The notes beneath the pieces are model-generated. The model searched no databases. It saw only the letters and a list, made by a program, of their open reading frames with translations, and was not told where the DNA came from. From Methylobacterium iners (lineage in GTDB: Bacteria; Pseudomonadota; Alphaproteobacteria; Rhizobiales; Beijerinckiaceae), in NCBI RefSeq assembly GCF_022179305.1, contig NZ_BPQP01000034.1:1-64000 (forward strand): a DNA stretch of 64,000 nucleotides. Direction: 5' to 3'. This document shows positions 53,604-61,182 of this stretch, piece after piece (positions within the stretch are counted from its first letter, which is position 1; each line of letters opens with the position of its first letter). The position numbers and the translations under genes were made by a program.

Positions 53604-54707
53604 TCACGAGCGCCAGCGAAGCTCCTGGCGCGTCAGCGGATTGCGGAACGGCCGCCCCTCCCCTTGCGCCTGCAGCATCTCGCGCTTGAGGCGGAAATAC
53701 CATTGTGAGGGCAGGTCGCCCTGGCCGAACAGCACCATGGTCGGCTTACGGTCGAGGCCCGCCTGGGCGTGCTGGAGCACCTGCTGGTCCTGGGTCAGAA
53801 ACTGGCGCATCAGCGGGCGGGCGACGGGCTTCAGGAGGTTGAGCCCGGGAATGTTCCAGTAGAGCGCGTTCGTCAGCATGGTGCGGTTGCGCGTCAGCGG
53901 CGTCGCGAAGGTGTAGTTGGCGACGCGCTTAGGCCCCGCCTCGATCCGCTCCAGCCGCACGCCGGGCAAGCGGAACTCGATCTCGACGGCCGGCACGCCG
54001 CCGAGCAGGCGGTAGACCGGCGAGCTCGTCGTTGTGGCGTGGCTCGTCATGACGAAGCCGTGGGGCACGGGCTGGAAGGTCTTCACCTTCTCGCGCAGCT
54101 CTTTCGAGGGCCGGAACCACCAAGAATCGTGCACGAAGGCGACGTGGCCGGGGTCGACGAGGCTCAAGGTGGTGAGGTCGAAGGAGGCCTCGACCACGAG
54201 CTCGACAACGAGGGAGCCCCGCGGCGTGAAGCCGAGCTCGGGCATGGCCGGCACGTCCGCGCCCTGCCGGCCGAGATGGCCGTTCAACCAGACGAAGCCG
54301 GCGCTCTCGCTCACGGGGAAGCGCTGGACCGCGATCTTCGAGAAATCCGCCGCGTCGGAGGCCGAGAGGGTCGGCACGTCCCGGCAGCGGCCGTCGGTGC
54401 CGAAGCGCCAGCCGTGAAAGGGGCAGGTCAGGGAGGCGCCGTCGAAGCGGCCCTTCGAGAGGGCCATGCCGCGATGCGGGCAGCGGTCGCGCAGGGCGAA
54501 GAGCGCGCCCGAAGGATCGCGGCCGACGACGATCTGCTCGCCGTTCAGCTCGACCGCGCGGAGCTTGGCGCCGCTGATGGCCTCGGCGCGGCCGACGCAG
54601 TACCAGGCGTCGCCGAGCGGCTGGCGCATGGCATCGGGATCGAGCGCCTCGTCGGGTGTCGCGGGCGGGGCCGCGCCGGTCTCCAGGGCGGAGGAATGTG
54701 CGAGCAT
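53604..54707 (-). CDS. Rieske non-heme iron oxygenase, alpha subunit
   Basis: The 367-residue protein has an N-terminal Rieske [2Fe-2S] domain with ligands in DRCPHRGMALSKGRF (C-x-H) and LTCPFHGWRFGTDG (C-x2-H). The catalytic domain has the mononuclear iron motif LVDPGHVAFVHDSW, where the two histidines are visible. It hydroxylates or demethylates an aromatic or alicyclic substrate using electrons from a partner reductase. No reductase or ferredoxin gene is adjacent, as in the vanillate O-demethylase-like/phthalate family, whose substrate cannot be predicted here. The ATG at 54707 is preferred. Confidence 0.9.
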   Translation of the reverse strand: MLAHSSALETGAAPPATPDEALDPDAMRQPLGDAWYCVGRAEAISGAKLRAVELNGEQIVVGRDPSGALFALRDRCPHRGMALSKGRFDGASLTCPFHGWRFGTDGRCRDVPTLSASDAADFSKIAVQRFPVSESAGFVWLNGHLGRQGADVPAMPELGFTPRGSLVVELVVEASFDLTTLSLVDPGHVAFVHDSWWFRPSKELREKVKTFQPVPHGFVMTSHATTTSSPVYRLLGGVPAVEIEFRLPGVRLERIEAGPKRVANYTFATPLTRNRTMLTNALYWNIPGLNLLKPVARPLMRQFLTQDQQVLQHAQAGLDRKPTMVLFGQGDLPSQWYFRLKREMLQAQGEGRPFRNPLTRQELRWRS

Positions 54708-54886
54708 GGGGGCGGCCTGAAGCGGAACGCCGGCGCTCGGAGCCGTCCGGCGCCCCTCGCGATGACGAGCGCGCCTCATACCCGGTGGAGGCCTGGGAGG
54801 CCAGCCGGGGTCAGCGGCGAGACAGCGCAGGCAGGGGCCTTTTCAAGCCGGCCGCGGCCACCTACCTTCGGTTCATCGCAACGAAC

Positions 54887-54901
54887 GAAAGGAGGTGATC
54901 C
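54887..54901 (+). promoter_or_regulatory. Shine-Dalgarno matching 15 bases of the 16S 3' end
   Basis: GAAAGGAGGTGATCC is the exact complement of the terminal GGATCACCTCCTTTC found at the 3' end of bacterial 16S rRNA. The AGGAGG core lies seven bases before a GTG codon. Natural ribosome binding sites usually match four to eight bases, so this is exceptional. Confidence 0.85.
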
Positions 54902-54902
54902 A

Positions 54903-54974
54903 GTGTCTCATTGTCATCAGCCGCACGCACCGGCTTACCGGACCTGGACGATCGCCTCCGGCGCTTCCCTCTAG
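54903..54974 (+). CDS. 23-residue micro-ORF behind an extreme Shine-Dalgarno
   Basis: A GTG start, 23 codons and a TAG stop encode MSHCHQPHAP, then AYRTWTIASGASL. The start has ideal spacing from the 15-base Shine-Dalgarno, and the transcript would end at the strong hairpin 54 bp downstream, giving a self-contained gene of about 170-200 bases. The peptide has no homologue I recognise. The His/Cys cluster at the N-terminus might bind metal. It could be a leader peptide, a functional micropeptide, or only the translated part of a regulatory RNA. A promoter is not obvious. Confidence 0.55.
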   Translation: MSHCHQPHAPAYRTWTIASGASL

Positions 54975-55027
54975 CGCCCTGGGGTCACCAACGGGTTCGG
55001 CCGGACACATGCGGTTCGGCAATGGAA

Positions 55028-55058
55028 GGGCCGCCCCTCGGGGCGGCCCTTCGGCTTT
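55028..55058 (+). terminator. Strong rho-independent terminator
   Basis: GGGCCGCCCC and GGGGCGGCCC form a perfect ten-pair stem around a two-base spacer, followed by TTCGGCTTTT. It closes the micro-ORF transcript and lies before the VOC pseudogene. Confidence 0.88.
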
Positions 55059-55086
55059 TCGGGAGCTTGTCGCGATGGAGCGGGCG

Positions 55087-55406
55087 ATGGCCGTGAAGCG
55101 GATCGTGACCAACATCGCGACAGCGCGGGTCGATGCGGCCCGGGCCTTCTATGGGGACGTGCTCGGCCTCGAACTGGTCATGGATGAAGGCTGGATCCTG
55201 ACCTTCGCGGCCGCCGGCGCGTCAGCGACGCCGCGGATCAGCATCGCGAGCGAGGGTGGGTCGGGCACGCTGGGGCCGGACATCTCGATCGAGGTGGACG
55301 ATCTCTAAGAGGTGCTCCGCCGTCGAACGAGTCGTGATGCGTGAGGCGCTTCTACCTGCGTGACCCCTTCCGGCGACGGATCAACATCCTGGTCCACCGC
55401 GAGTGA
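55087..55406 (+). pseudogene. VOC/glyoxalase-family protein remnant
   Basis: The first 73 codons read as the N-terminal half of a glyoxalase/VOC domain (VKRIVTNIATARVDAARAFYGDVLGLELVMDEGWILTFA, then GPDISIEVDDL). A TAA then interrupts the conserved DDL-EVLRR segment, the frame soon meets a second stop, and the C-terminal strand (RRFYLRDPF, then INILVHRE) continues in another frame up to 55406. The middle segment expected between them is missing. One nonsense change plus a frame-changing deletion explain this. A sequencing error is less likely given two lesions. Confidence 0.8.
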
Positions 55407-55421
55407 TCGAGGGTCGCAGGA

Positions 55422-55544
55422 TTACTCCGCGGGGCTTTGCGGGTCCCGACGGAGCGCGCGCTCATGCAGGAACACGGCCACCCAGCCGAGGGCGACGGCG
55501 GCTAACGGCGTGAAGACGAAGGCGAGCAAGAACGACGCATTCAT
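55422..55544 (-). CDS. 40-residue single-pass membrane micropeptide
   Basis: The frame encodes MNASFLLAFVFTPLAAVALGW, then VAVFLHERALRRDPQSPAE: one hydrophobic helix followed by a basic then acidic tail, consistent with N-out insertion. GAGAGG lies about eight bases before the ATG at 55544. No family is known to me. It ends 16 bp from the VOC pseudogene. Confidence 0.6.
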   Translation of the reverse strand: MNASFLLAFVFTPLAAVALGWVAVFLHERALRRDPQSPAE

Positions 55545-55871
55545 CGGCTGAGTCCTCTCAGGACGCTGTGGCCCGAGAGATGTAGGTTATCCATAAGAGA
55601 GAAACCAACGATCGATCCCGGCACAATGGCTGCGGGGGAAGCCTGAACGTCGGTCGCCGCGTAGCTTACAGCCAACCCCTCTTGTCATTCCGGGGCCGCA
55701 CAGCGGAGCCTGTCCTTGGACTGGCCGAAGGCCAGATCCGGGGGGCGCCCCGAAATGACGAAGGACGGGCGAATGGAAAGCATGGAAAAGACCGTGCCGC
55801 GCCCTCTTGAGGCACAACGCACGGTCTACAAGCCTCGTCCGCTCGGCCCTGACCGGATCGATCAAACCGCC
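55545..55871. other. Intergenic stretch without a gene
   Basis: The 327 bp between the micropeptide gene and the coiled-coil gene contain one diverged family A repeat (55684-55758). I see no coding frame with family support. Confidence 0.6.
55684..55758. repeat. Repeat family A, copy 5 (diverged centre)
   Basis: The outer ends GTCATTCCGGGGCCGC and GCGCCCCGAAATGAC match the family, but the central arms are replaced by an unrelated small hairpin (CTGGCCGAAGGCCAG). The length is 75 bp. Confidence 0.8.
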
Positions 55872-56288
55872 TCAGCGCTTCTGGAACAGCGGCTGGGCCA
55901 GGGCCTCGGCGCGGGCCATCCAGAGGTCGCGGTCGGCGCGGATCTCGGCGAGCTCGGCCATCTCCTCGTCGATGTGGGCGCGCAGGTTGCGGAGCTCCTG
56001 GGCGAGCACCGACTGGATCTCGTTGTAGCGGTCCGTCTCGATGCGGAGCTTCGCCTTGAGCATCAGGTTCTCGGCCATGAGCTCGGACACGTCCGGGTCG
56101 ACGGCAGGCGCGTTGGCGGCGGGCGGCGGCACGATGGGTGCGGGCCGGGCCTGAACCCGCGTCGGCGTCGCCTCGCCGGAGGCCTCGGCCTGGGCGGCCG
56201 CCTCCTTCATCGCGGCGAGCCAGTCGCGCAGGGGCACGGCGGCGGGCCGGGCGCTGGTCTCGTGGTACTGGCGGGCGGGTTCCGACAT
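55872..56288 (-). CDS. Hypothetical coiled-coil protein
   Basis: The 138-residue soluble protein has an N-terminal PLRDWLAAMKEAAAQAEASGEA segment, a Pro/Ala linker, then a C-terminal coiled coil (VSELMAENLMLKAKLRIETDRYNEIQSVLAQELRNLRAHIDEEMAELAEIRADRDLW). There is no signal peptide and no recognised family. It reads alone, divergent from the YHS-like gene before ffh. Confidence 0.72.
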   Translation of the reverse strand: MSEPARQYHETSARPAAVPLRDWLAAMKEAAAQAEASGEATPTRVQARPAPIVPPPAANAPAVDPDVSELMAENLMLKAKLRIETDRYNEIQSVLAQELRNLRAHIDEEMAELAEIRADRDLWMARAEALAQPLFQKR

Positions 56289-56554
56289 CGGGCTGTCCTC
56301 GGGTTCGAGGGCATCCGATCAAAACATGCTTAACGGAGTGTAAACGTCCGGCGATTTCCGGGCGTCCCGTTTCCGGAACTTGACTTGCGGCGACCTAGAG
56401 CCTAGTCCGCGCCACTCAAATCCGACGATCCATCGTCACCGTGAACGCCGACCGGCCCCATGAGGCCGGAGGTCAACGCCCGACAGCGCGTCCGCGCCCT
56501 CGGGCGGGTTTCGCGTTGGGGACAGGGCGTCGACTCACTCGACGAACGAGCTTC

Positions 56555-56773
56555 ATGCCCGACGCCGCCACGCCCTTGAACATCGACGATGCGGTCAACG
56601 AGACCTGCCCCTGGTCGGGCAAGCCGATCGCCGCGGATTCGCTGACCCTATACAACGGCGCCGTCGTCGGCTTCTGCAATCCCGGTTGCCGGGACAAGTT
56701 CGCGCTCGCCTTGCGCAGCTTCGAGGCCGCGCTCCAGGCCCGCCGCGTCACGAATGCGGGCCTCGACCAGTGA
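56555..56773 (+). CDS. Small YHS-like Cys-cluster protein
   Basis: The 72-residue protein has CPWSGKPIAADSLTLYNGAVVGFCNPGCRDKF, a treble-clef-like cysteine cluster (C-P-x-S-G-K-P and C-N-x-G-C) of the YHS/TRASH metal-binding type. Such small proteins in Rhizobiales are sometimes annotated as glutathione S-transferase, with no visible basis. It ends 23 bp before ffh and may share its transcript. Confidence 0.78.
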   Translation: MPDAATPLNIDDAVNETCPWSGKPIAADSLTLYNGAVVGFCNPGCRDKFALALRSFEAALQARRVTNAGLDQ

Positions 56774-56796
56774 CGATCCGCCTTTAGGGAGCGCGC

Positions 56797-58359
56797 ATGT
56801 TCGAAGGCCTGTCCGACCGCCTTTCCGGCATCCTCTCGGGGCTCACCCGCCGCGGCGCGCTGACCGAAGCCGACGTCACGGCGGCATTGCGCGAGGTCCG
56901 TCGCGCACTGCTCGAGGCCGACGTCGCGCTCGAAGTGGTGCGCGACTTCACCGAGAAGGTCCGCGAGCGGGCGGTGGGCGCCGTCGTCGTCAAGTCGGTC
57001 ACGCCCGGCCAGATGGTCGTCAAGATCGTCAACGACGAGCTCGTGGCGATGCTGGGCTCCGAAGCCGGCATCATCGATCTCAACGCCCCCTCCCCCGTCG
57101 CCATCCTGATGGTCGGCCTCCAGGGCTCGGGCAAGACCACGACGACGGCGAAGATCGCCCGGCGCCTGAACACCCGCGACAAGCGCCGCGTGCTGCTCGC
57201 CTCCCTCGACACCCGCCGCCCGGCGGCGATGGAGCAGCTCGCCGTCCTGGCGAAGCAAGTCGAGGTCGAGAGCCTGCCCATCGTCGCCGGCCAGTCGGCG
57301 CTGCAGATCGCCAAGCGGGCGATGGACGCCGCCCGCCTCGGCGGCTTCGACGTCGTCATGCTCGACACCGCCGGCCGCGTCACCGTCGACGAGGCGATGA
57401 TGGCGGAGGCGGCCGAGGTGAAGGCCGCCACGAACCCGCACGAGGTGCTGCTGGTCGCCGACGCGCTCACCGGCCAGGACGCGGTGAACACCGCTCGCGC
57501 CTTCGACCAGCGGCTCGGCGTCACCGGCATCGTGCTCACCCGCATGGACGGCGATTCCCGCGGCGGCGCGGCGCTCTCGATGCGCGCGGTCACGGGCAAG
57601 CCGATCAAGCTCGTCGGCACCGGCGAGAAGGTCGACGCGCTGGAGGAGTTTCACCCCGCCCGCGTCGCCAACCGCATCCTCGGCATGGGCGACATCGTCT
57701 CGCTCGTCGAGAAGGCTGCCGAGACCATCGACCACGAGCAGGCGCTCCGCACCGCGGAGAAGATGCGCAAGGGCAAGTTCGACCTCGACGACCTGTCGAT
57801 GCAGCTCGCCCAGATGGAGAAGATGGGCGGCATCGGCGGCCTGATGGGCATGCTGCCGGGCATGGGGCAGATCAAGAAGCAGGTCGAGGGCGCCAATCTC
57901 GACGAGAAGATGTTCAAGCGCCAGCGCGCCATCATCTCCTCGATGACCGCGCAGGAGCGCAAGAACCCCGACATCCTCAAGAACTCGCGCAAGAAGCGCA
58001 TCGCCGCGGGGTCGGGGACGAAGGTCGAGGAGCTGAACAAGCTCCTCAAGATGCACCGGACCATGGCCGACATGATGAAGGCGATGGGCTCGGGCAAGCG
58101 CGGCATCGGCCAAGCCTTGGGCTCGATGTTCGGCTTGGGCGGCGGCGGGATGCCGGGCGGCATGCCCGGCCTGCCGCCAGGCATGCCGGAGCCGACGCCG
58201 GAGATGATCGCCGACATGCAGAAGCAGATGGGCGGCAAGCTGCCGCCGATGCCCCCAGGGCTCGGCGGCGGCGGAAAGATGCCAGGCCTTCCGGGGCTCG
58301 GCGGAGGAAAGGGCGGGTTGCCGGGCCTCGGCGGGTTCCCGTTCGGGAAGAAGAAGTAG
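56797..58359 (+). CDS. ffh: Signal recognition particle protein Ffh
   Basis: The 520-residue SRP54 GTPase has an N-domain helical bundle (FEGLSDRLSGILSGLTRRGALTEADVTAALREVRRALLEADVALEVV) and a G-domain with P-loop GLQGSGKTTTTAKIA, DTAGRVTVDEAMM, LTRMDGDSRGGAAL and GTGEKVDALEEFHPARVANRILGMGD. The methionine-rich M-domain binds signal sequences and 4.5S RNA. The C-terminal tail is an unusual Gly/Met/Pro-rich stretch (about residues 445-515). Its place before rpsP and rimM is the common arrangement. Confidence 0.97.
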   Translation: MFEGLSDRLSGILSGLTRRGALTEADVTAALREVRRALLEADVALEVVRDFTEKVRERAVGAVVVKSVTPGQMVVKIVNDELVAMLGSEAGIIDLNAPSPVAILMVGLQGSGKTTTTAKIARRLNTRDKRRVLLASLDTRRPAAMEQLAVLAKQVEVESLPIVAGQSALQIAKRAMDAARLGGFDVVMLDTAGRVTVDEAMMAEAAEVKAATNPHEVLLVADALTGQDAVNTARAFDQRLGVTGIVLTRMDGDSRGGAALSMRAVTGKPIKLVGTGEKVDALEEFHPARVANRILGMGDIVSLVEKAAETIDHEQALRTAEKMRKGKFDLDDLSMQLAQMEKMGGIGGLMGMLPGMGQIKKQVEGANLDEKMFKRQRAIISSMTAQERKNPDILKNSRKKRIAAGSGTKVEELNKLLKMHRTMADMMKAMGSGKRGIGQALGSMFGLGGGGMPGGMPGLPPGMPEPTPEMIADMQKQMGGKLPPMPPGLGGGGKMPGLPGLGGGKGGLPGLGGFPFGKKK

Positions 58360-58466
58360 CGGCCAAACCGGAAGGAAAGGTCGCCTGCCACCGGATGCGC
58401 GGTGGTTTGCATGAGTTCAAGCGCATCAACGTACGCGTTCAGGCAGAACGCTCATAGGAGCAAACG

Positions 58467-58829
58467 ATGTCCCTCAAGATTCGTCTCACCCGTGGCGGCG
58501 CCAAGAAGCGCCCGTACTACCGCATCGTCGTCGCCGATGCCCGCGCCCCGCGCGACGGCCGCTTCATCGAGAAGGTCGGCGTCTACGACCCGATGAAGGC
58601 CAAGGACGATCCGGCCCGGATCGTGCTGGAGAACGAGAAGATTTCGGCTTGGCTCGCCAAGGGCGCCCAGCCGACGGACCGCGTCCTGCGCTTCCTCGAC
58701 GCCGCCGGCCTCGCCAAGCGCCCGGCCCGCAACAACCCGCAGAAGGCCGAGCCCGGCGAGAAGGCCAAGGAGCGCGCCGCCAAGCGCGCCGAGAAGGCCG
58801 CAGCGCCCGCCGCCGAGGACGCGGCGTAA
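58467..58829 (+). CDS. rpsP: 30S ribosomal protein S16
   Basis: The 120-residue protein shows [42 protein letters not shown], the invariant S16 N-terminus, a middle region ending [12 protein letters not shown], and a Lys/Ala/Glu-rich extension that is typical for alphaproteobacteria. It is needed for 30S assembly. ffh lies 108 bp upstream. Confidence 0.97.
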   Translation: MSLKIRLTRGGAKKRPYYRIVVADARAPRDGRFIEKVGVYDPMKAKDDPARIVLENEKISAWLAKGAQPTDRVLRFLDAAGLAKRPARNNPQKAEPGEKAKERAAKRAEKAAAPAAEDAA

Positions 58830-58838
58830 GCGCGGATG

Positions 58839-58947
58839 TCCCCTCCCCCTTGCGGGGAGGGGTTCGGGGTGGGGGTGGCTGGGTGACCCTGCCGCTCACC
58901 AAGTGGAACCACCCCCACCTCCATCTCCTCCCCACAAGGGGGAGGAG
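58839..58947. repeat. Repeat family B, copy 2 (intact)
   Basis: This 109-bp palindromic element runs from TCCCCTCCCCCTTGCGGGGA to CCCCACAAGGGGGAGGAG, with terminal arms of about 20 bases and inner arms GGGGGTGG/CCACCCCC. It sits between rpsP and rimM, inside an otherwise co-directional operon, so the hairpin may attenuate or process that transcript. Confidence 0.88.
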
Positions 58948-58979
58948 CGGCGCCTAAGCTTAGAGAGCGGTATCGCACG

Positions 58980-59657
58980 ATGGCTCGCCGCCCTACAGGA
59001 TCGAATCCGTCCGGTGACGGCGGACGCCGCGCCCGAACGAGCCGTCTCGACGCGAGTACCCCGACCTCGGCCCGCCCCCCCAAGCCCGAGCCCGAGGCGC
59101 CGTTGCCCCCGACCGACCCCACCCTCGTCCGGATGGGCGAGTTCGGCCGCGCGCAGGGGCTCAACGGCGAGGTCCGGCTCAAATCCTACACGGCCGATCC
59201 CGCCGCGATCGCGACCTACGGCCCCCTCCTCACGGCCGACGGGCGCCGGATCGAGCTGACGAGCGTCCGCTCCGTCAGCGGCGACATCCTCGTCGCCCGG
59301 GTCAAGGGCGTGGGCGACCGGAATGCGGCCGAGGCGCTGAACCGGGTCGCGCTGTTCCTCCCCCGCGAGCGCCTCGGCGAGGCCGCCGAGGAGGACGAGT
59401 TCTTCGCCGCCGACCTCGTCGGCCTCGACGTGGTGGACCGGGATGGCGTCCCCCTCGGCACCGTCACCGACGTGCCGAATTACGGCGGCGGCGATCTCCT
59501 GGAGATCCGCCCGGCCGCGGGCCGCGTCACCGCCCTCCTCCCCTTCACCAAGGCCTTCGTCCCGAGCCTTGACCTGGCGAATGGCCGCATCACCATCGAT
59601 CCGCCCGAGGACCTGTTCGCCCCGCCCGGCCCGAAGCCGCCGGACGAACCCACCTGA
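58980..59657 (+). CDS. rimM: 16S rRNA processing protein RimM
   Basis: The 225-residue factor acts in maturation of the 30S head and contacts S19. The core begins [26 protein letters not shown] (RimM N-domain). The PRC-barrel follows, with [38 protein letters not shown] and the [28 protein letters not shown] end. The first 50 residues are Arg/Pro-rich and outside the usual domain, so translation may begin nearer the core. trmD, often next, is absent; a convergent gene follows after 4 bp. Confidence 0.94.
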   Translation: MARRPTGSNPSGDGGRRARTSRLDASTPTSARPPKPEPEAPLPPTDPTLVRMGEFGRAQGLNGEVRLKSYTADPAAIATYGPLLTADGRRIELTSVRSVSGDILVARVKGVGDRNAAEALNRVALFLPRERLGEAAEEDEFFAADLVGLDVVDRDGVPLGTVTDVPNYGGGDLLEIRPAAGRVTALLPFTKAFVPSLDLANGRITIDPPEDLFAPPGPKPPDEPT

Positions 59658-59661
59658 GCCC

Positions 59662-60159
59662 TCAGCGCCCGACGATCCGCGGGGCGATCGAAGCCGCAAG
59701 CGTCCTGGCGTTCTTCGAGGCGACCGCCTGCCCACCGGCGAGGGAGCGGATCGTCAGAAGGTCGCCGTCCCGCAGGAGGATCGCGGTCGAGCCCGCCGTC
59801 GAGCCGATGGCGTAGGTCGTGATCCAGCCCACCGCCGGCGCCACCGAGATGGCGGAGAGGCGGCAATCCGGGCTTCGCGCCTGGCAGATCGCCTCCATCC
59901 GCGCCATCGTCGTCTGGCCCGATCGCACCCGACCCTCGGTGCCGTCGTCCTGCCGGCCGAGCAGGATGTCGATCATGGGCGCGCCCTCGCATTCGGGGCA
60001 GGTCAGGGTGAGCCGCTTCGGCTCGGCGCGCGCGACGAAGCGTCGGTCGAGGGCCGCACGCGCCTCGGCCTCGATCGTCGTGAGGTCTCGGACGGCGAAC
60101 CCCTCGGCCCGGGCCGCGCCGCCCGCGAGGCAGAGAAGGACGAGGACGAGGCTGCGCAT
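59662..60159 (-). CDS. Exported hypothetical protein
   Basis: The 165-residue protein has a signal peptide (SLVLVLLCLAGGAARAE). The mature domain has a CPECEG cysteine pair (TLTCPECEGAPMIDILLGRQDDGTEGRVRSG), another two cysteines (EAICQARSPDC), and a beta-rich C-terminus ending with KNARTLAASIAPRIV. The two pairs could form periplasmic disulfides. No named family is recognised. It is convergent with rimM. Confidence 0.72.
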   Translation of the reverse strand: MRSLVLVLLCLAGGAARAEGFAVRDLTTIEAEARAALDRRFVARAEPKRLTLTCPECEGAPMIDILLGRQDDGTEGRVRSGQTTMARMEAICQARSPDCRLSAISVAPAVGWITTYAIGSTAGSTAILLRDGDLLTIRSLAGGQAVASKNARTLAASIAPRIVGR

Positions 60160-60387
60160 GCGGAGATCTCCCGGAGAGGCAGGATGGCGTAAGTGGGAAC
60201 CCCCGACCCTTCATACCGCCCGCTTCCGGCCCGCACGAGGCTGCCGTCAACGGGCCCGCATCGCTTCGCGCCGCCTGTCCCAGCCAATCTCCCTTGAGGA
60301 GGCCATCCACGGCCGGTTCGAAGCCTCGTGCTGGCAAGTTGCGAGAAGGGGTCGTAACCCCGGGGCGATCCCGCCGAGGCCAGCATC

Positions 60388-61044
60388 ATGAGACGCTCGT
60401 GGCAACTCACCTTCGGCCTCCTGCTCACGGCGCTCGCGGGATACATCGATGCAATCGGGTTCATCCAGCTCAGCGGCCTCTACACGTCGTTCATGAGCGG
60501 CAACACCACGCAGCTGGGCGTGTCCGTCTCCCACGGCGCGCTGGGTCAAGCCGTCATGCCGGCGGTCTTGATCGCCACGTTCCTGATCGGCTCGACGATC
60601 GCCAGCGGGTTGTCGATCGTCACGCCCGCCCCCTGGAAGACGGCGGCCGTGCTGGCCTACGAGGCCATCCTCCTCGTGGGCGCCTTCGCCCTCGGGCTTC
60701 AACTGCCCCAGCTGAGCCTGGCGTCGTTCTTCCTGGCTCTTGCCATGGGTGCGCAGAACGCCGTCCTCGGCTCCGTGCAAGGCTTCCGCGCGGGAACGAC
60801 CTTCATCACCGGGGCGCTGTTCAGCCTGGGTCAGAAGCTGGCCGCAGCCTTCACCAAGACGGGGCCGCCCTCGGGTTGGATCGGCGATGCGGCGGTCTGG
60901 CTGGCCCTGCTGATCGGCGCGGTCGCCGGCGCTGCCGTCTACGATAGGCTCGGGATCTTCGCGCTCGTCTTCCCCGCCGGCCTCACGGTCTGCCTCGCCG
61001 TCATGGCCGCGCTGTTTGCCAGGACGCATCGCGCCGATGCGTGA
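60388..61044 (+). CDS. DUF1275 (YoaK) membrane protein
   Basis: The 218-residue protein has about six membrane helices and the family hallmark AGYIDAIGFIQLSGLYTSFMSGNTTQLG at the start, with LALAMGAQNAVLGSVQGF and TTFITGALFSLGQKLA later. DUF1275/YoaK proteins are widespread inner-membrane proteins of unknown transport function. It starts at ATG 60388 with GAGG upstream and stands as a single gene. Confidence 0.9.
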   Translation: MRRSWQLTFGLLLTALAGYIDAIGFIQLSGLYTSFMSGNTTQLGVSVSHGALGQAVMPAVLIATFLIGSTIASGLSIVTPAPWKTAAVLAYEAILLVGAFALGLQLPQLSLASFFLALAMGAQNAVLGSVQGFRAGTTFITGALFSLGQKLAAAFTKTGPPSGWIGDAAVWLALLIGAVAGAAVYDRLGIFALVFPAGLTVCLAVMAALFARTHRADA

Positions 61045-61182
61045 GGGGGCAGCGTATGGCCGGTGGCCTGAACCGTCCCGTGACATCACAGCCGCTTCGG
61101 CGGTAACGGGGAAGGTGCCGGCCCTCATCACCAGGTGTGGATGGGCGATCTTGCCACTCCTCACACGAGTTCGAAGGATTTC

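Noticed and set aside
54887-54901. Possible fragment of a 16S rRNA gene (antisense 3' end)
   Set aside because: The match stops exactly after the anti-Shine-Dalgarno complement. The sequence that would follow in a 16S gene is absent, so it is a ribosome binding site, not an rRNA remnant.
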